Under the pieces are notes generated by a model that saw only the letters and a list, made by a program, of their open reading frames with translations, searched no databases and was not told the DNA's origin. The position numbers and the translations under genes were made by a program. Below are positions 1 to 11,087 of a stretch of DNA of 64,000 bases, piece after piece (position 1 is the stretch's first letter; each line of letters starts with the position of its first letter). Source of the stretch: Lindgomyces ingoldianus (Eukaryota > Ascomycota > Dothideomycetes > Pleosporales > Lindgomycetaceae); NCBI RefSeq assembly GCF_010093535.1, contig NW_022985184.1:709993-773992 (forward strand). The letters are read 5' to 3'.

Positions 1-1060
1 TCTAGGCGGACTCAAGTCGCCGATGGGTGCTCATTCTTTTCAAAGTAGACGATAAGTAATGTCTACACCGTTCTGAGCGCGGGAAACATATCGGAATGAG
101 CGAGATCTGTACAGTGCGAGCATGTGTCTTCAGTAGTTTAGATAGTGAGGTAGCAAGAATTGCGTTGTAGACAGGTGAATTCAATGTGTTGGAGCGAAGT
201 AACGATCTCGGATGCTATGCTTTAAAATATCTCCCCTCTGTTCGAGTCAGAAACTGGCACGCTTAAGAAAGTTTACCGCGGCTACTCAATAGTTGGGCGG
301 TGCCTTCGAACAACTCGGGCAGGAATTTGAGGTTTCCGGGTGAGTTGTGGATCTATTGGGGATTTAGAATCTCGAAGTTTGGGTCGGTGAATAAGATGTG
401 TAAGCCTGGGTGGTGGTGCAGCGGAAGAGTGCTGTATTGATGTGGAGTCTCAAGGGCAGCCAGTATAGGTACTATAGACGGTGGCCTGGCCTGGCTACAC
501 CCCCCCCCCCCCTCAGATTCAACAGAGTTCGAAGATGAAGCTATTTACGTATGGTGAGGTCTATGCAGGGCAAAAAGTAAGTGTAGGTGCTGGGGCCAAT
601 ACCGTACAGCATGGGATAGAATGATAGGCTACGGCCGATACCGTACAGTATGAGAGAGTGTGTGTGAGAGATGCTGTTGACGATCCTATACTGAATAAGA
701 CAGAGCTAGAGGCTCCTCCTGAGTGCTGAGGCCAATACCTCTAGCATGAGCAGCGGGCAGTACCGTCAAACTGAAGGCGCTGCCTCTAGCACGGCTCCCC
801 GGGCTTATCTCTAGTACGATCGTACATTGGTAAAGATATCATCTCCAGTGTCAATCACAATTCATGAATTGTCATCTGGGGTATCGTCTTGGGTATTGTC
901 TTTGGTGTTGTTTTGTTCCTTTTCTTGACTTTCTTGATATGCACTGTTCCTCCTTGTAATAGTGGTCAAACCAGACCGGAAGAAAGCATTGCAGCAGATG
1001 ACGCATCGTAGGCTTAACCCCCGGGAGTGAGAGTGACTTACCTGTTAATATATCATCTCT
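1..1060. other. Gene-free left edge with short diverged repeats
   Basis: No credible coding region is visible. The stretch has a 12-nt C run near 502 and, from about 590 to 820, several diverged copies of a short motif around 'GGCCAATACCGTACAGCATG'. The remainder looks like degenerate intergenic DNA next to the kinase relic. Confidence 0.5.
590..820. repeat. Cluster of diverged short motif copies
   Basis: Related units start near 593 (GGCCAATACCGTACAGCATG), 633 (GGCCGATACCGTACAGTATG), 731 (GGCCAATACCTCTAGCATG) and 758 (a shorter CAGTACCGTC version), and a further TCTAGTACGATC lies near 811. Spacing is irregular, so this is not a clean tandem array. It is probably remnant repetitive DNA. Confidence 0.45.
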
Positions 1061-1074
1061 ATAGTAGTAACCAA

Positions 1075-2180
1075 CGAGCTTTTATTGATACGAGAAGAGC
1101 ACATCTAGCTCTAACAACTTTCCCACTACCTGCTTGTCTGTTGGACGAAGATGGCGATCCCGGCTCAATATGACACCAATGAAGTACAGAAGCACCAATT
1201 CTTTTCAACTGCCAACCGCAGCTTCCCAAAGTTTCTGATGCAACTGGCTCTTGGGCGTCCTCGTTGAGGGAGAAACTGGGATGCCCATTACCGGTCTTTT
1301 TCCAGATGGCTTCTATTCAGAATTCAGAGAGGTGGTGACTGTATAATCTAGAGAGCATTTCTACAATGATGCATCCTAATCCTCAGATGTCCGTGACCCC
1401 ATTGCGGCCTTCGTGCTCAGTTCTCTCAAGTGTGGATTATCTAGGAGTCCAGTGAGATGGCCGACCTGTAGTAGGGGATATAAAGTTATCCGAGAAGTGG
1501 AAGGTGGGCATTATTAGTGATTTTTCATGTATCAGAACATTTTACGGCTTGAGATCCTTATGTCTGTTCCCAGTTAGTACTCTGGGCTGGGTGGCGATCT
1601 CTTCCCCAGTTAACATGGAAGGTGGAAGAGAAGAAGAGATATTGCATACAGTGAGTGAGAATCAGATTTTTGAATATCTAATCTTTCCATGGGAAAGATA
1701 AAGGATTCCACTGCACAGGCAACCACTTCCCCGATGAAGAATATTGAGCTGACGGGGTTCGAGTGCTGGAAGATCCAGAAGAGTGACTAGGTCCATATCC
1801 GCGACAGGCGAACAGAAAATGCTAAGTGAATCAAAATTTGTATAACCCCCTAGGAACTGGACACAGTGGTGATGTTTAACCTAGCGCATAATTTTAATCT
1901 CAGGAGCAAAAGGCTCCATCATCCACTTCTGGATCTTTAATTGTTTCGTTCTGCTAATTTTCTTAAAATACACCCCAAAACCTCCTTTGTCAACGGTATC
2001 ACCAACAATAGCAACCTCGTGGCTATCCTCCCGGATAGCACGCAACATCTGAGGCGGGGGCTGACAGGGCTCTATTCTGCTCTTCGAAAGGGCCAGAAGA
2101 CTATCCTGCACCATGAGAAAAGCCTTCACAGCATTTGGACATGCTAATAAGTAACGCTGGGATTGTTTTGGGGGCAACAA
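1075..2180 (-). pseudogene. Decayed serine/threonine protein kinase
   Basis: Reading the minus strand, kinase landmarks appear in order but are interrupted by stops. A glycine loop (DKGGFGVYFKKI) lies near 2000. It is followed by a stretch like fungal kinases (HHHCVQFLGGYT, then CSPVADMDL) near 1870-1790. The catalytic loop HKDLKP-stop-NVLIH is near 1562-1530, and DI-stop-GLGCIIVEML is near 1390-1355. The stops at 1881-1883, 1542-1544 and 1383-1385 sit where Gln, Gln and Trp are expected, so each fits one C-to-T (or G-to-A) change. About 130 nt of unmatched sequence separates the glycine-rich half from the catalytic loop. No intact kinase can be read. The family is clear; the specific kinase type is unknown. 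Confidence 0.72.
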
Positions 2181-2814
2181 ACTAAAGTCCGTGATCCAAT
2201 GACCCAGAAGGGGTTCATTTCATTCAGATTTGCAATCCGGGACAACAATAGAGCGAGTAATGGGGCGTCCACTCACTCTGGAGTGCCCAAATTTATTCTC
2301 GCTACATTGGCCTTTAGTTTGTCGGCAGAATGAGAAGATTTGAAGTCTGCAGAGATATTCATATCTGTCAGAAATCTGACGTTTAGCCTGAGCCTCAGTT
2401 CGCGTCGCAAGGCGATTTTTGACGGCGATTGGTAGGATTATGATAGCATATATAGGTGTTTTGGGGTGAAGATTAAGGCTTGTATGTAAGTGTTTGGTGG
2501 AAGGCTAGGACTAGCTGAGAAAGTGTGAATGCCATGTCGGGTGGACTTGCTAGGTCGGTCTAGCTCATCACATGACAGCCCGCCTACACCTGCCGAGTTC
2601 TCGCCTATCTGCATCTTGGATGCCAACTTCATCAACTTCAAGTGCCACATCTTTCCCCGCAGTCAAGATGACCAGTGAAGCCTCTTCTTCGACCCCCCCT
2701 TCATCCTCTTCACTCATTCCTAACCCCACATTCCTCTTCATCCCTTGTTGACACCACACATTTCGGATGACAAGCTACCCCGCAACTACCTAAAGCCTCG
2801 AAGAACACTTCGAG
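2181..2814. other. Intergenic, upstream of the GNAT gene
   Basis: No gene recognised. Short open frames on the minus strand at 2438-2759 overlap each other and have low-complexity composition. The proximal part (2650-2814) is CT-rich, as in many fungal promoters. Confidence 0.4.
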
Positions 2815-3610
2815 ATGCCAATTGAAGTGACCCGCATGACGGAACCGGATATTGACGGAGCAATCGATACAATACAGCAAGCCTTCGCTGATGACCCATA
2901 TAATCGTTGGGTCTATCCCGACCGGTCAAAGGTATGCTTCCTCCATGCACCTATAACGCTTCGCACCCCCATAAACGACCGCCAACCGTTTCTAGGTCTC
3001 ACTCGTCCGCAATCGCGTCTCCCTCACAATCCGCTGCCGCTGGGGCATAAAACATGGCCTCTTCCACGTCGCCCGCGACACCACCAACCCCACCAAAATC
3101 CTCGGCTGTGCCTTGTGGCTTCCACCCCGCCCGCCTTCACAACCGCAATCTTGGTCTCTCTACCTCTCATTCTGGCAGCTCTGGCTCTCTCAAATCCAGA
3201 TGAACATTTGGTATGGCCGTGGCGGACTCTCCACAACCCGGTATTGGATTTGGAAAGCGCGGCAAGCAGAGGCACAGGAACAGCTGTGGACAAGTGAGAA
3301 GGGGTACTACTTTTGCAATATTGTGACTGTGTTGCCGGAGGCGCAGGGGAAAGGTATTGGGAAGGCGTTGATGGAGGAGGTGCTTGGGCAGGCGGATAAG
3401 GAGGGTGTGGGGTGTTATCTTGAGAGCAGTAGGTGTGAACCGAATGTGGCTATTTATGAGAAGTTTGGGTTTAAACTAGTGAAGCATATGAATTGCCAGG
3501 ATGGAGAAAGGGAGGAGGGGAAGATTACGCTGTATTGTATGATGAGGGAGCCAAGGTCGGTGGAGACTGAGGATGAGAGTAATGGGAAGAGCGGGGCTGG
3601 AGAATCCTAG
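2815..3610 (+). CDS. GNAT-family N-acetyltransferase
   Basis: Two exons, 2815-2931 and 2996-3610, joined in phase 0 across a 64-nt intron (GTATGC...TCTAG) give 243 residues. The protein resembles the fungal GNAT group that begins with an 'AFADDPYNRW' segment (residues 23-32). The acetyl-CoA binding motif A is QGKGIGKALM at about residues 156-165, followed by a YEKFGF strand-helix typical of the fold. It probably transfers an acetyl group from acetyl-CoA to a small molecule or protein amine; the substrate cannot be told. The start is the first ATG of the conserved N-terminus. It converges with the Zn2Cys6 gene, whose stop is 190 bp away. The tail after about residue 225 is low-complexity. Confidence 0.85.
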
Positions 3611-3801
3611 CTGGGTTGAGAATGTTGGCAGCGTTGCGGACCATTTTCCCGGCATCTATACGAATATTCTGGGATATGGTGCTCTCGGAATAGGGTAGGA
3701 CTCATCAGAAACGTTCGCTCCTCAATCGTCAGACATTTCAACAAATCAGTCACCTAATCCTCTTGATACTCAACGTAGTACTGCCAATCTTCATCCCTCC
3801 A

Positions 3802-5382
3802 CTACTTCTCCTCAAAAACCCCTCCCATACCTCCATCATCCCAGCACACGCCCTCCCACCCCTCAAAAACCCCCCTGGCCCCAACCTCCCGTCCCCTCTT
3901 CTCCGTCAACCTAACAACCCTATACGCGTCCTCCACCGCACCCACCAACACCCGTTGATTACTCCTCACGACCTCATTACTCACCGCCTGTAACAGTCTC
4001 GGAATCAAGTCTTTCATCCACCACATGTTTGGCACTAATCTCACAAACGCAAACCACCACGCTATGATAACTAGAGCGCGGGGTTCACGCGCTTTCACGA
4101 GGGAGATAAATTCCGGAGGCATGAAGGTCGGGAAGACGACGATGCGGACGTAGACGTCTGGTGTGATGTGAAAGTGGTAGAGGGAGAGGAATATGGGGGA
4201 GAGTGCGTGGAGCATGGGGAGGATGATTGGGGGGTGAAGGTCGAGTGGGGACGAGGGAAGTGGAGTTGGTGGATCGACGAGGGAGTGGAGGAGCGTGAGG
4301 AGCGGCGGTGGAAGGAAAGCGGGGGCGGGGTGTTGCCCGGAGTGTGGTCTACCCCAGGGGGCCTTCATTAATTCCCAAGGCTGGAAGGGGAGGTCTTGCA
4401 TATCTGGCCCTATAGATGGTGACGAAGGCGTTGAGTATGTGACAGGAGGGTTTGGGTATTCGGGCGTTTGGCCGAGTTCAGTGTCTGTGGGTGTGTACGT
4501 TCTCGAGTCTGGAGGGGTGTTGGTGAGTGGTGGTGGAGGTAGAGTCCATAGCTCTCGTCGGAAAATAGGGAAGACGGAGAGTTTTTCGATGCCGGAGGAC
4601 CATTTCAGACTTGCTAGGATTCGGAGACCTTGGGTCATGGAGAGGAATAGAGATACCCACTTAAACATCTCGTCATCGTTCGCAGTAGCATCAGGATGTG
4701 GGACCAAGACTTGTAATAGCATTGATGTTAGGAGAAGTGACTCATAATTATTAGTGGTGATGTTTTGGATCGTACGGTTGTATGCTGTTAACGTTTTGTG
4801 GCGGTAAAATGTCATTAAGTTCTCGTTTTGGATAGACGGACTGACTTGATTGAGCTGTGCGGCTGTGATGCCAAGTAAAGCGAAGAGGAGGTAGGAATGG
4901 GACATTCCCATTTGTGGAAGCATGTCCCGATTGATCTTGTGGATGATTTCTTCTTTACGAACGGTAATTGATTTCCACGTGACGGTCTTGTAATGGTACA
5001 GGAGCTCGAGATCGGCTTTAGTAAGTTGTCCGGCGGAGGACATTGCGGCTGGAATGAGCCATGTTGGAGTTTGGAGAAAAGGGGACCCGAGTTCCTCGTC
5101 TTGAGTTGTGGCCTGATATAAGGCCGTGCTTGAGATTTTGGGGGATACACAAGCTGTTTGTCGCTTCATCTCTAGGGAGTAAATGCACTCGAGTTTGCGT
5201 AGTGCGCAGTAGCCACATTGTGGTTGCGCCTCATCACACTGAATCTGAAGTTAGAAGGACATAAGTAGTGAATGTAGGTAATATTATACTACCTTTATTC
5301 TTTTGCGTTTACATATCAGGCAACCTCCTCTCGACTTGTGGTGTGGCCGTTTGCTCACGAATGCAGTCGTTCGGCGTGTCAT
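3802..5382 (-). CDS. Zn2Cys6 transcription factor (UPC2-like layout)
   Basis: Minus-strand exons 5382-5293 and 5238-3802 give 508 residues. The 54-nt intron (GTAGTA...ATTCAG) splits the zinc cluster. Once removed, the six cysteines fall at 21, 24, 31, 38, 41 and 48, spacing C-x2-C-x6-C-x6-C-x2-C-x6-C, with the basic segment KRKRIK between the second and third. This is the Gal4-type binuclear zinc cluster that binds DNA. The C-terminal part has the late motif 'REPRALVIIAWWFAFV' and a nearby WW pair, as in fungal sterol-uptake-type regulators (Fungal_trans_2-like). A proline-rich insert lies between about residues 265 and 340. The target genes are unknown. Its promoter side faces the RTA1-like gene, which lies upstream on the same strand. 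Confidence 0.85.
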
Positions 5383-5728
5383 TGTTATGATTATAGAGAT
5401 TGTCAACTTTAGGTCGCAAACTACTAAAGATTATAGTAGTAAAATTAATGATATAACATGGAGCACGTCAAAGAGATATCCTAGATATGAGGGTTGAGGA
5501 GGATGTTGTTCGAGAAGGAAGGGCGGACGAGACGAATAAGGTTACGCCCGTAGCGCTAAGCTAGTCAATGCGTCACGACATGCCCCATTTGTTGGGGGCT
5601 AATCTGGAGAGGAATACCCTTTGAAGATGGTATAATTTCGAGTTCTATAACTGTCAAATGCTTCAATACTGAAAATGGACAAAATGGAGAGAAATGCTAA
5701 GTACAACTCAGAACGCTCCACAAACATC
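5383..5728. other. Intergenic between the Zn2Cys6 and RTA1-like genes
   Basis: About 345 bp, AT-rich around 5400-5460. It is the promoter region of the Zn2Cys6 gene and the 3' flank of the RTA1-like gene. No gene or clear element is seen. Confidence 0.5.
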
Positions 5729-6720
5729 TCATGAAAATTTGACACCAATCTGCCCAGGTAATCGAGCTAGCTCCACTACATTACCCCTGCTCAACTTCCC
5801 ATTCTCTGGTACATACTTCGCGGGCTGCAAGATCAACAACGTGATGAGCGCAAGGACCATGAGCAATGTATCGAACACATAGAGGTACCACTCATGTGCC
5901 ATTGGATATGCAGCATTTCCCATGCCATACTCGACGAGACGACAGGCGCAGCGCGCAAGAATGAGAGAACTCACGCTGTACAGAATCCAGAGCACCTTGC
6001 GCCAGTCATTTGAGACAGGGGTCACCGCGGCGTCGCTGGTCTTGTTCATTCGAATGTGGAATTCGACTGCGACAGCGAGGAAGAAGGCGAAAGTTGAGAC
6101 TTGAATTGCAAGGCCGGCTTTGACAATTTTATCGCCCGCGATTGCGAGCTCAAGTTTCATAGATCCCATAATTGAAGCGCCTTTGCAGATTTGTTAGCAC
6201 CTTGTTCTGATTGTTCGCTGCGCTGTGGAAGCTCACCAAGCCCCTGAATGATAAGTGTGCTCACGTCGGCAGTCACGAATATTCGCGTACACCATTTCGG
6301 TTTGATAATTGAGACTTCCTCCCCGCCGGCTAGGCAGATAGTTCGTCCAAGCATCATGTAAATTGTGGCAGCAAAGAAGAGTGGTCCGATTAGGATAAAG
6401 CATCCTTGGATGATGAAGGGTGCCCAAGACTTATTATTGTAGTGTGATCCAATTCGCGCAGCGTAACCTACGACTTCGCCTGATGCCGGACTTGTTAGCA
6501 CTTGTCTGAAGAAACAGCAATTGACTTTAGGACAAGGTTCGTTAAGGATGCAGCACTCACAAATGGCGCCAACAACAACCCAGATCATAACCACCTTCCT
6601 GTTCCTCAGGAACTGCCACAAATGCAATGCAGCGAGTATAGAGAAGACGGTGATGGCCATGATTGGCCCCACGAGAGATGGGACGTAGCGGTACATCTCA
6701 AAATCGAAGGCTTTTCCCAT
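5729..6720 (-). CDS. RTA1-like seven-helix membrane protein
   Basis: Three minus-strand exons (6720-6561, 6479-6237, 6180-5729) give 284 residues. Both introns have strong donors (GTGAGT, GTGAGC) and a GCTAAC branch site. The protein is a chain of about seven hydrophobic helices beginning 'YVPSLVGPIMAITVFSIL'. It has the RTA1-family block 'CEVVGYAARIGS' formed across intron 1, and a late block with RLVEYG followed by HEWYLYVFDTLLM. The family contains yeast Rta1, Rsb1 and related proteins, which act in lipid translocation or stress resistance at the plasma membrane or ER. The precise role here is not inferable. Intron 1 (81 nt) is a multiple of three and free of stops, so an unspliced reading also stays open. 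Confidence 0.88.
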
Positions 6721-7808
6721 GATGAAAGCTGTGTTATATCGGAACGTCTAAGGCGGAGGATGGGACAAAGGATCTGTAGTGATATTCGAAGTAGGTGAGA
6801 AGATAGTGGCTATTTGGAAGTTTGAAGCTGGATGTACTTCGAAGGAAGGGAGAAAGCGCGTTCTTAAACACATATTGCGGCCGTAGATGTGCTGTACGAA
6901 GATGTGTGACATGTTGGTATCCTCCTGAATAGAAGAACTACAGGGTATGTTCGCACTCGCTGGGGGAATTCGCAGTCGCTTAATTGTCTGTATTAGGGCC
7001 CATTCAGAATGGAAAGACTTGTCATGACAGTAGGCTGTGCATTACGTTGGCATTCACTCGCATCTTTCAAAGCTATGGTCCAAGCTTTGACGCTAAACTC
7101 GCATTCGCAGATTTGACCAATCAACAATGACCTCTCCACGAAGCACCTTGATCCTAATCATTTTGAGGACCGCACCCTCTCCAGACCAAAGGGCGATCAT
7201 TCGAGATCCGCTCCTGGTATGGAGAGGAAACATGGAGGATGCGATTCAAGTAGAAGCGCCATGGAAATTTTTCGCATGGGTTCGATAGCAGCCTGAATGT
7301 GTAGAGCATTCCGCGCTTGAGATAATCTTAAGGACGACCTGAAGACTCGACCATTTGAATGGGAACGCTGAAACAAAGGAGAAGGACCAGGAGACTAAAA
7401 TGATCATGTTTCTTATACTTAAGCTTGATATCATGGGATCTGTTACTCCTTCCCATTCCTAAGCGCAGGAGGGGAAACGCCTCGGATGGAAACCAACGTG
7501 CCACTACAACCTATTGAAAGTGAAGGCAGCCGCGTTGGTGATGAAAAGTTTCTGAAACCATCTCACTGCCGACGTGTCCTTTAAGTGTGTCGAAAAGAGT
7601 CGTTCCCAGAGAAAGCCCGGTTCAGGGATGAAGCTTGGCGCTAGCCAGCTGACTAACCCACTTTTAGCGATTCCATTTTGGAGAACACGGTGGCAGCTCA
7701 CCACGGCCTGCCCACCTCTACTCATCGTCTCTTCTATAATTCTCCAACACGTCTTCTTCACTCCCTTCTTCTCCTTTGTCTTCTTCTCCACTGGATTAAA
7801 TTGCAACC
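6721..7808. other. Divergent intergenic region between the RTA1-like gene and SEC61
   Basis: About 1.1 kb containing both promoters. A pyrimidine-rich tract (about 7725-7795) lies just upstream of the SEC61 start, as is common for highly expressed fungal genes. Open frames at 7246-7434 and 7504-7851 have no recognisable features. Confidence 0.5.
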
Positions 7809-9377
7809 ATGTCCGGCTGTAAGTTCCTCCACTGCGCACAATTAAGCGCATACAGCCCCTTCGCGCAAAACGAATCAGCGAGCAATACTAATAGCTTAAT
7901 GGGATGTAGTACGGTTCCTTGACCTTGTAAAACCCTTCGTCCCCCTCGTCCCCGAAATTCAGCTTCCAGAAAGCAAGGTTCCTTTCAACAACCGGCTAGT
8001 ATGGACGGGCTTAACCCTCCTAGTCTTCTTGGTCATGAGCCAGATGCCTTTGTACGGAATTGTATCCTCGGACACGTCAGATCCCCTATACTGGCTGCGT
8101 ATGATGATGGCAAGTAATCGGGGTACTCTGATGGAGCTGGGTATTACGCCAATCATCTCGTCGGGCATGGTTTTCCAACTCTTAGCCGGAACTCACTTGA
8201 TTGATGTCAACCTGGATCTGAAGTCGGACCGCGAGCTGTACCAGACGGCGCAGAAGCTTCTTGCCATCCTCATATCCTTCGGACAGGCTGTGGTCTATGT
8301 CATCTCTGGTCTCTATGGCCAGCCCTCCGATCTTGGCGCCGGTATCTGTGTCCTTCTTGTCATTCAGCTCATCATTGCCGGTTTGATCGTCATCCTCCTA
8401 GACGAGCTTCTCCAGAAGGGGTATGGTCTTGGAAGTGGTATCTCTCTGTTCATCGCGACCAACATCTGCGAGTCGATCATGTGGAAGGCTTTCTCCCCAA
8501 CTACCATCAACACTGGTCGTGGACCTGAGTTCGAGGGAGCGATTATCGCCCTCGTTCACCTGCTTTTCACCTGGCCAAACAAGACGATTGCTCTCAAGGA
8601 GGCTTTCTACCGCCAGAACCTCCCCAACGTTATGAATCTACTCGCCACCGTTGTTGTCTTCGGTGCCGTCATCTACCTCCAAGGCTTCCGCGTTGAAATC
8701 CCCGTCAAGTCTGCCCGCCAGCGTGGTGTTCGCGGCTCATACCCTGTCCGCCTCTTCTATACCTCCAACATGCCTATCATGCTGCAGTCCGCGCTGTCCT
8801 CTAATGTGTTCTTAATCAGCCAGATGCTGTTCTCCCGCTTCTCTGACAACCTTCTCGTCCGCCTTATCGGTGTCTGGGAACCTCGTGATGGATCCGCTCA
8901 ACTATTTGCTACATCCGGTATTGCCTACTACATGTACGTTGCTCTCGCATTTTCCATGCTACTTAAATACTAACAAAATATAGGTCTCCCCCCCTCTCCA
9001 TCACTGAGGCGCTCTCCGACCCTCTCAAGACGGCTGTCTTCATCGTTTACATGCTCGTCGCATGTGCCGTCTTCTCTAAGACTTGGATCGAAGTTTCGGG
9101 GTCCTCTCCCCGCGATGTCGCCAAGCAGTTGAAGGAACAGGGTCTCGTGATGGCTGGCCACCGTGAAGAGTCTATGTACAAGGAGTTGAAGCGCGTCATC
9201 CCCACGGCTGCCGCTTTTGGTGGAGCTTGCATTGGTGCTTTGTCTGTTGGTAGCGACCTTCTCGGTGCTTTGGGCAGTGGAACTGGTATCTTGTTGGCCG
9301 TCACAATCATCTACGGATACTTTGAAATTGCAGCTAAAGAGGGAGATATGTCTGGTCTTAAGGGCATGGTCATGTGA
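7809..9377 (+). CDS. SEC61: Protein transport protein Sec61 subunit alpha
   Basis: Three exons (7809-7818, 7910-8933, 8984-9377) encode 475 residues, the usual length of Sec61 alpha. The first exon has only ten coding bases (Met-Ser-Gly plus one base), and splicing gives [13 protein letters not shown], the expected N-terminus. Later blocks are equally diagnostic: [20 protein letters not shown], then [10 protein letters not shown], '[20 protein letters not shown]' and [18 protein letters not shown]. It forms the central channel of the ER translocon with Sbh1 and Sss1, and passes secretory and membrane proteins through or into the ER membrane. Intron 1 has an ACTAAT branch site and intron 2 an ACTAAC site. 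A CT-rich promoter precedes it. The reading is complete with no defects. Confidence 0.97.
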
Positions 9378-10178
9378 TAAGATTCACCTTTACCCAGGAA
9401 GATTGAAATGCTGTTGGAGTTGGAATTGAGGAGATATTCGATTTCCTTGAGGTGATTATAGTCAAGGATAATGATGCGTTCTTGATAGAGGCAGGCAGCA
9501 TCGTGTATACTACCTAGTGGGAAAAAATGATACTGGCTGTTCTTGCTGGATGGTTTTTGTTACTGGGCGAGATAAAAGTTTGGCCTTGGAACTATGGGCA
9601 TGACTGGTGGGGCACTTTTGTGTATGTGAATCTAGTTAGAAGTCAGTATCGGGAGTTAAAATGCTATTTCGCTAAGTTTTGCTGCTGGGAATGGGGCTAT
9701 GGTAGTGTTGTGGGGTACTGGGTATTGTGTAGGTGTAAGATCTCGTTTTTAATCGCGTTCATTTCATTTTGTGTTGAGTTTGCATGCCCTGTTAAAAGGA
9801 TTATGCGAAGGTCGTCTTAGACAGGATTGTTGGAACCTTTGGCTACTAAACAAGATTAGGAAAACTGTTTGAGAAATGGCGAACAGTGTAGATACAAGAG
9901 AGCGATCTGTTTGGTCGTGTTGTGGTTATGCTAAGTCTTGATACCTTCTTCAAGATCAACCTGTCTTGCCAAAATCATTAGGTACAAACCCCCCTATTGG
10001 GCTGGGTTGACAGGCGCTTGAGGTCGTCAACCATGTCCAGTCGAGGTCGTTAAGGTGTAGTGGTCTGCACGTTGTGTTAGAGCGCCTCACTTGGAGGACT
10101 CGATTCACCTGCGAGAGGTGTATTTCCTCTTAGGGAATTCGCCATCAGGTTAATCATATTCTTTCATCCCTATCCTCT
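9378..10178. other. 3' flank of SEC61 and convergent spacer
   Basis: About 800 bp between two convergent genes. It probably includes the SEC61 3' UTR. The 97-codon frame at 9527-9820 is AT-rich, Cys/Trp-rich and unlike a conserved protein. A tRNA-like stretch near 10045-10125 was examined and not accepted. Confidence 0.45.
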
Positions 10179-10547
10179 TCACAAAATAACACAGTCCCAC
10201 CCTCCTCCTCCTCCTCCTCCTCCTCCTCCACCCCCAAAATCCACAGCCGCACCACCACCGCCACTCCCGGAATTCGTTACCACCCCGACATCGACTGCAA
10301 CCATTCCGGTCGCTATCGCTACCCCCGAATCACCTTCCTTTCCATTGATCTTAGCATACTTTCCATTCTTCTTTCGCGAGAGTTTCCGACATCCATAGTA
10401 CCATAATGCGAAGAGGAGAATGAGAAGGATGACGACGGCGAATGTAATTCCGATAATGAGGTTGGTGCGCGGGCTGGCGGGCTTGCAGCGAGAGGAAGAC
10501 GGGTCGTCGCATTTTCGGGGTTGGAGGTGGGTAGGGAGAGGGGCCAT
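10179..10547 (-). CDS. Small single-pass membrane protein with poly-Gly tail
   Basis: A single exon of 122 residues. It has a short N-terminal part with a Cys pair (C13, C21), one strong membrane helix (about residues 31-50, IIGITFAVVILLILLFALWY), then a basic stop-transfer segment (CRKLSRKKNGK). The tail contains 12 consecutive glycines and ends WDCVIL. This layout resembles small fungal membrane proteins of unknown function with a Cys-containing extracellular N-terminus. The glycine run is encoded by a CCT/AGG triplet repeat, so its length may vary between strains. The final CVIL fits a CaaX prenylation box of the geranylgeranyl type, unusual after a membrane helix and possibly accidental. 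The start is the first ATG, and no function can be assigned. Confidence 0.6.
   Translation of the reverse strand: MAPLPTHLQPRKCDDPSSSRCKPASPRTNLIIGITFAVVILLILLFALWYYGCRKLSRKKNGKYAKINGKEGDSGVAIATGMVAVDVGVVTNSGSGGGGAAVDFGGGGGGGGGGGGWDCVIL
10201..10230. repeat. CCT triplet microsatellite
   Basis: Nine perfect CCT units followed by CCA lie inside the coding sequence of the small membrane protein. On the minus strand they read as glycine codons. Because they are triplets, length changes would keep the frame. Confidence 0.9.
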
Positions 10548-11087
10548 GTGTGGGATTGGAAGTTCGAGAGAGGAAGTGGTATGTGACGGCGACCAGGTTC
10601 GTAGTGCTTGTGGTCGGGCCTTCGAGGTTGTTGTGGGAGTATAAGGTACTCAAAAGAGCAAGGCTACGCTATTGTGAAATGGAGTTTAGTGCTCTCATGT
10701 ACCACGTAGCCTGCGCCTCATGGATAATTAACATTGCGAATTGTGTGGTGTGACTCCAGTCTGGCTTTGGCAGTCCTAACCACACAGCTGAGGTTCACGA
10801 AGTGTGGCGCCGCACAGCCCGCTTCAACCCTGCTTTAGCGAGAGGTTGCTCTCCAATGAGCCAGAAGAGGAAGGAATGGGACGAAGGAAGGTTTCGGGGC
10901 GACAGGTCCTTGTAATTTGTGGAGCCGAACACGATATCTATTTTCGGGTTGTGAGGATGTGAAGGTGAGGGATGGATTGAATTGTTTTGCTGCTCCTCTT
11001 TGTTTTCCTTCCGAATTTGATTGGATGCCACTGTAACATCTCAAGTAACCCTCATATTAAAGGAGATTTGTAATAAAGGGAAGGATT
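10548..11087. other. Intergenic between the membrane protein gene and DPH7
   Basis: About 540 bp. It contains the promoter of the small membrane protein gene and the 3' flank of DPH7. The overlapping frames at 10795-11044 look like chance openings. Confidence 0.45.

Noticed and set aside
10045..10125. tRNA-like stretch with an A-box-like GTGTAGTGGT and a partial B-box (CTCGATTC)
   Set aside because: No seven-base acceptor stem, no proper anticodon stem and the T-arm does not pair; it is not a credible tRNA gene.
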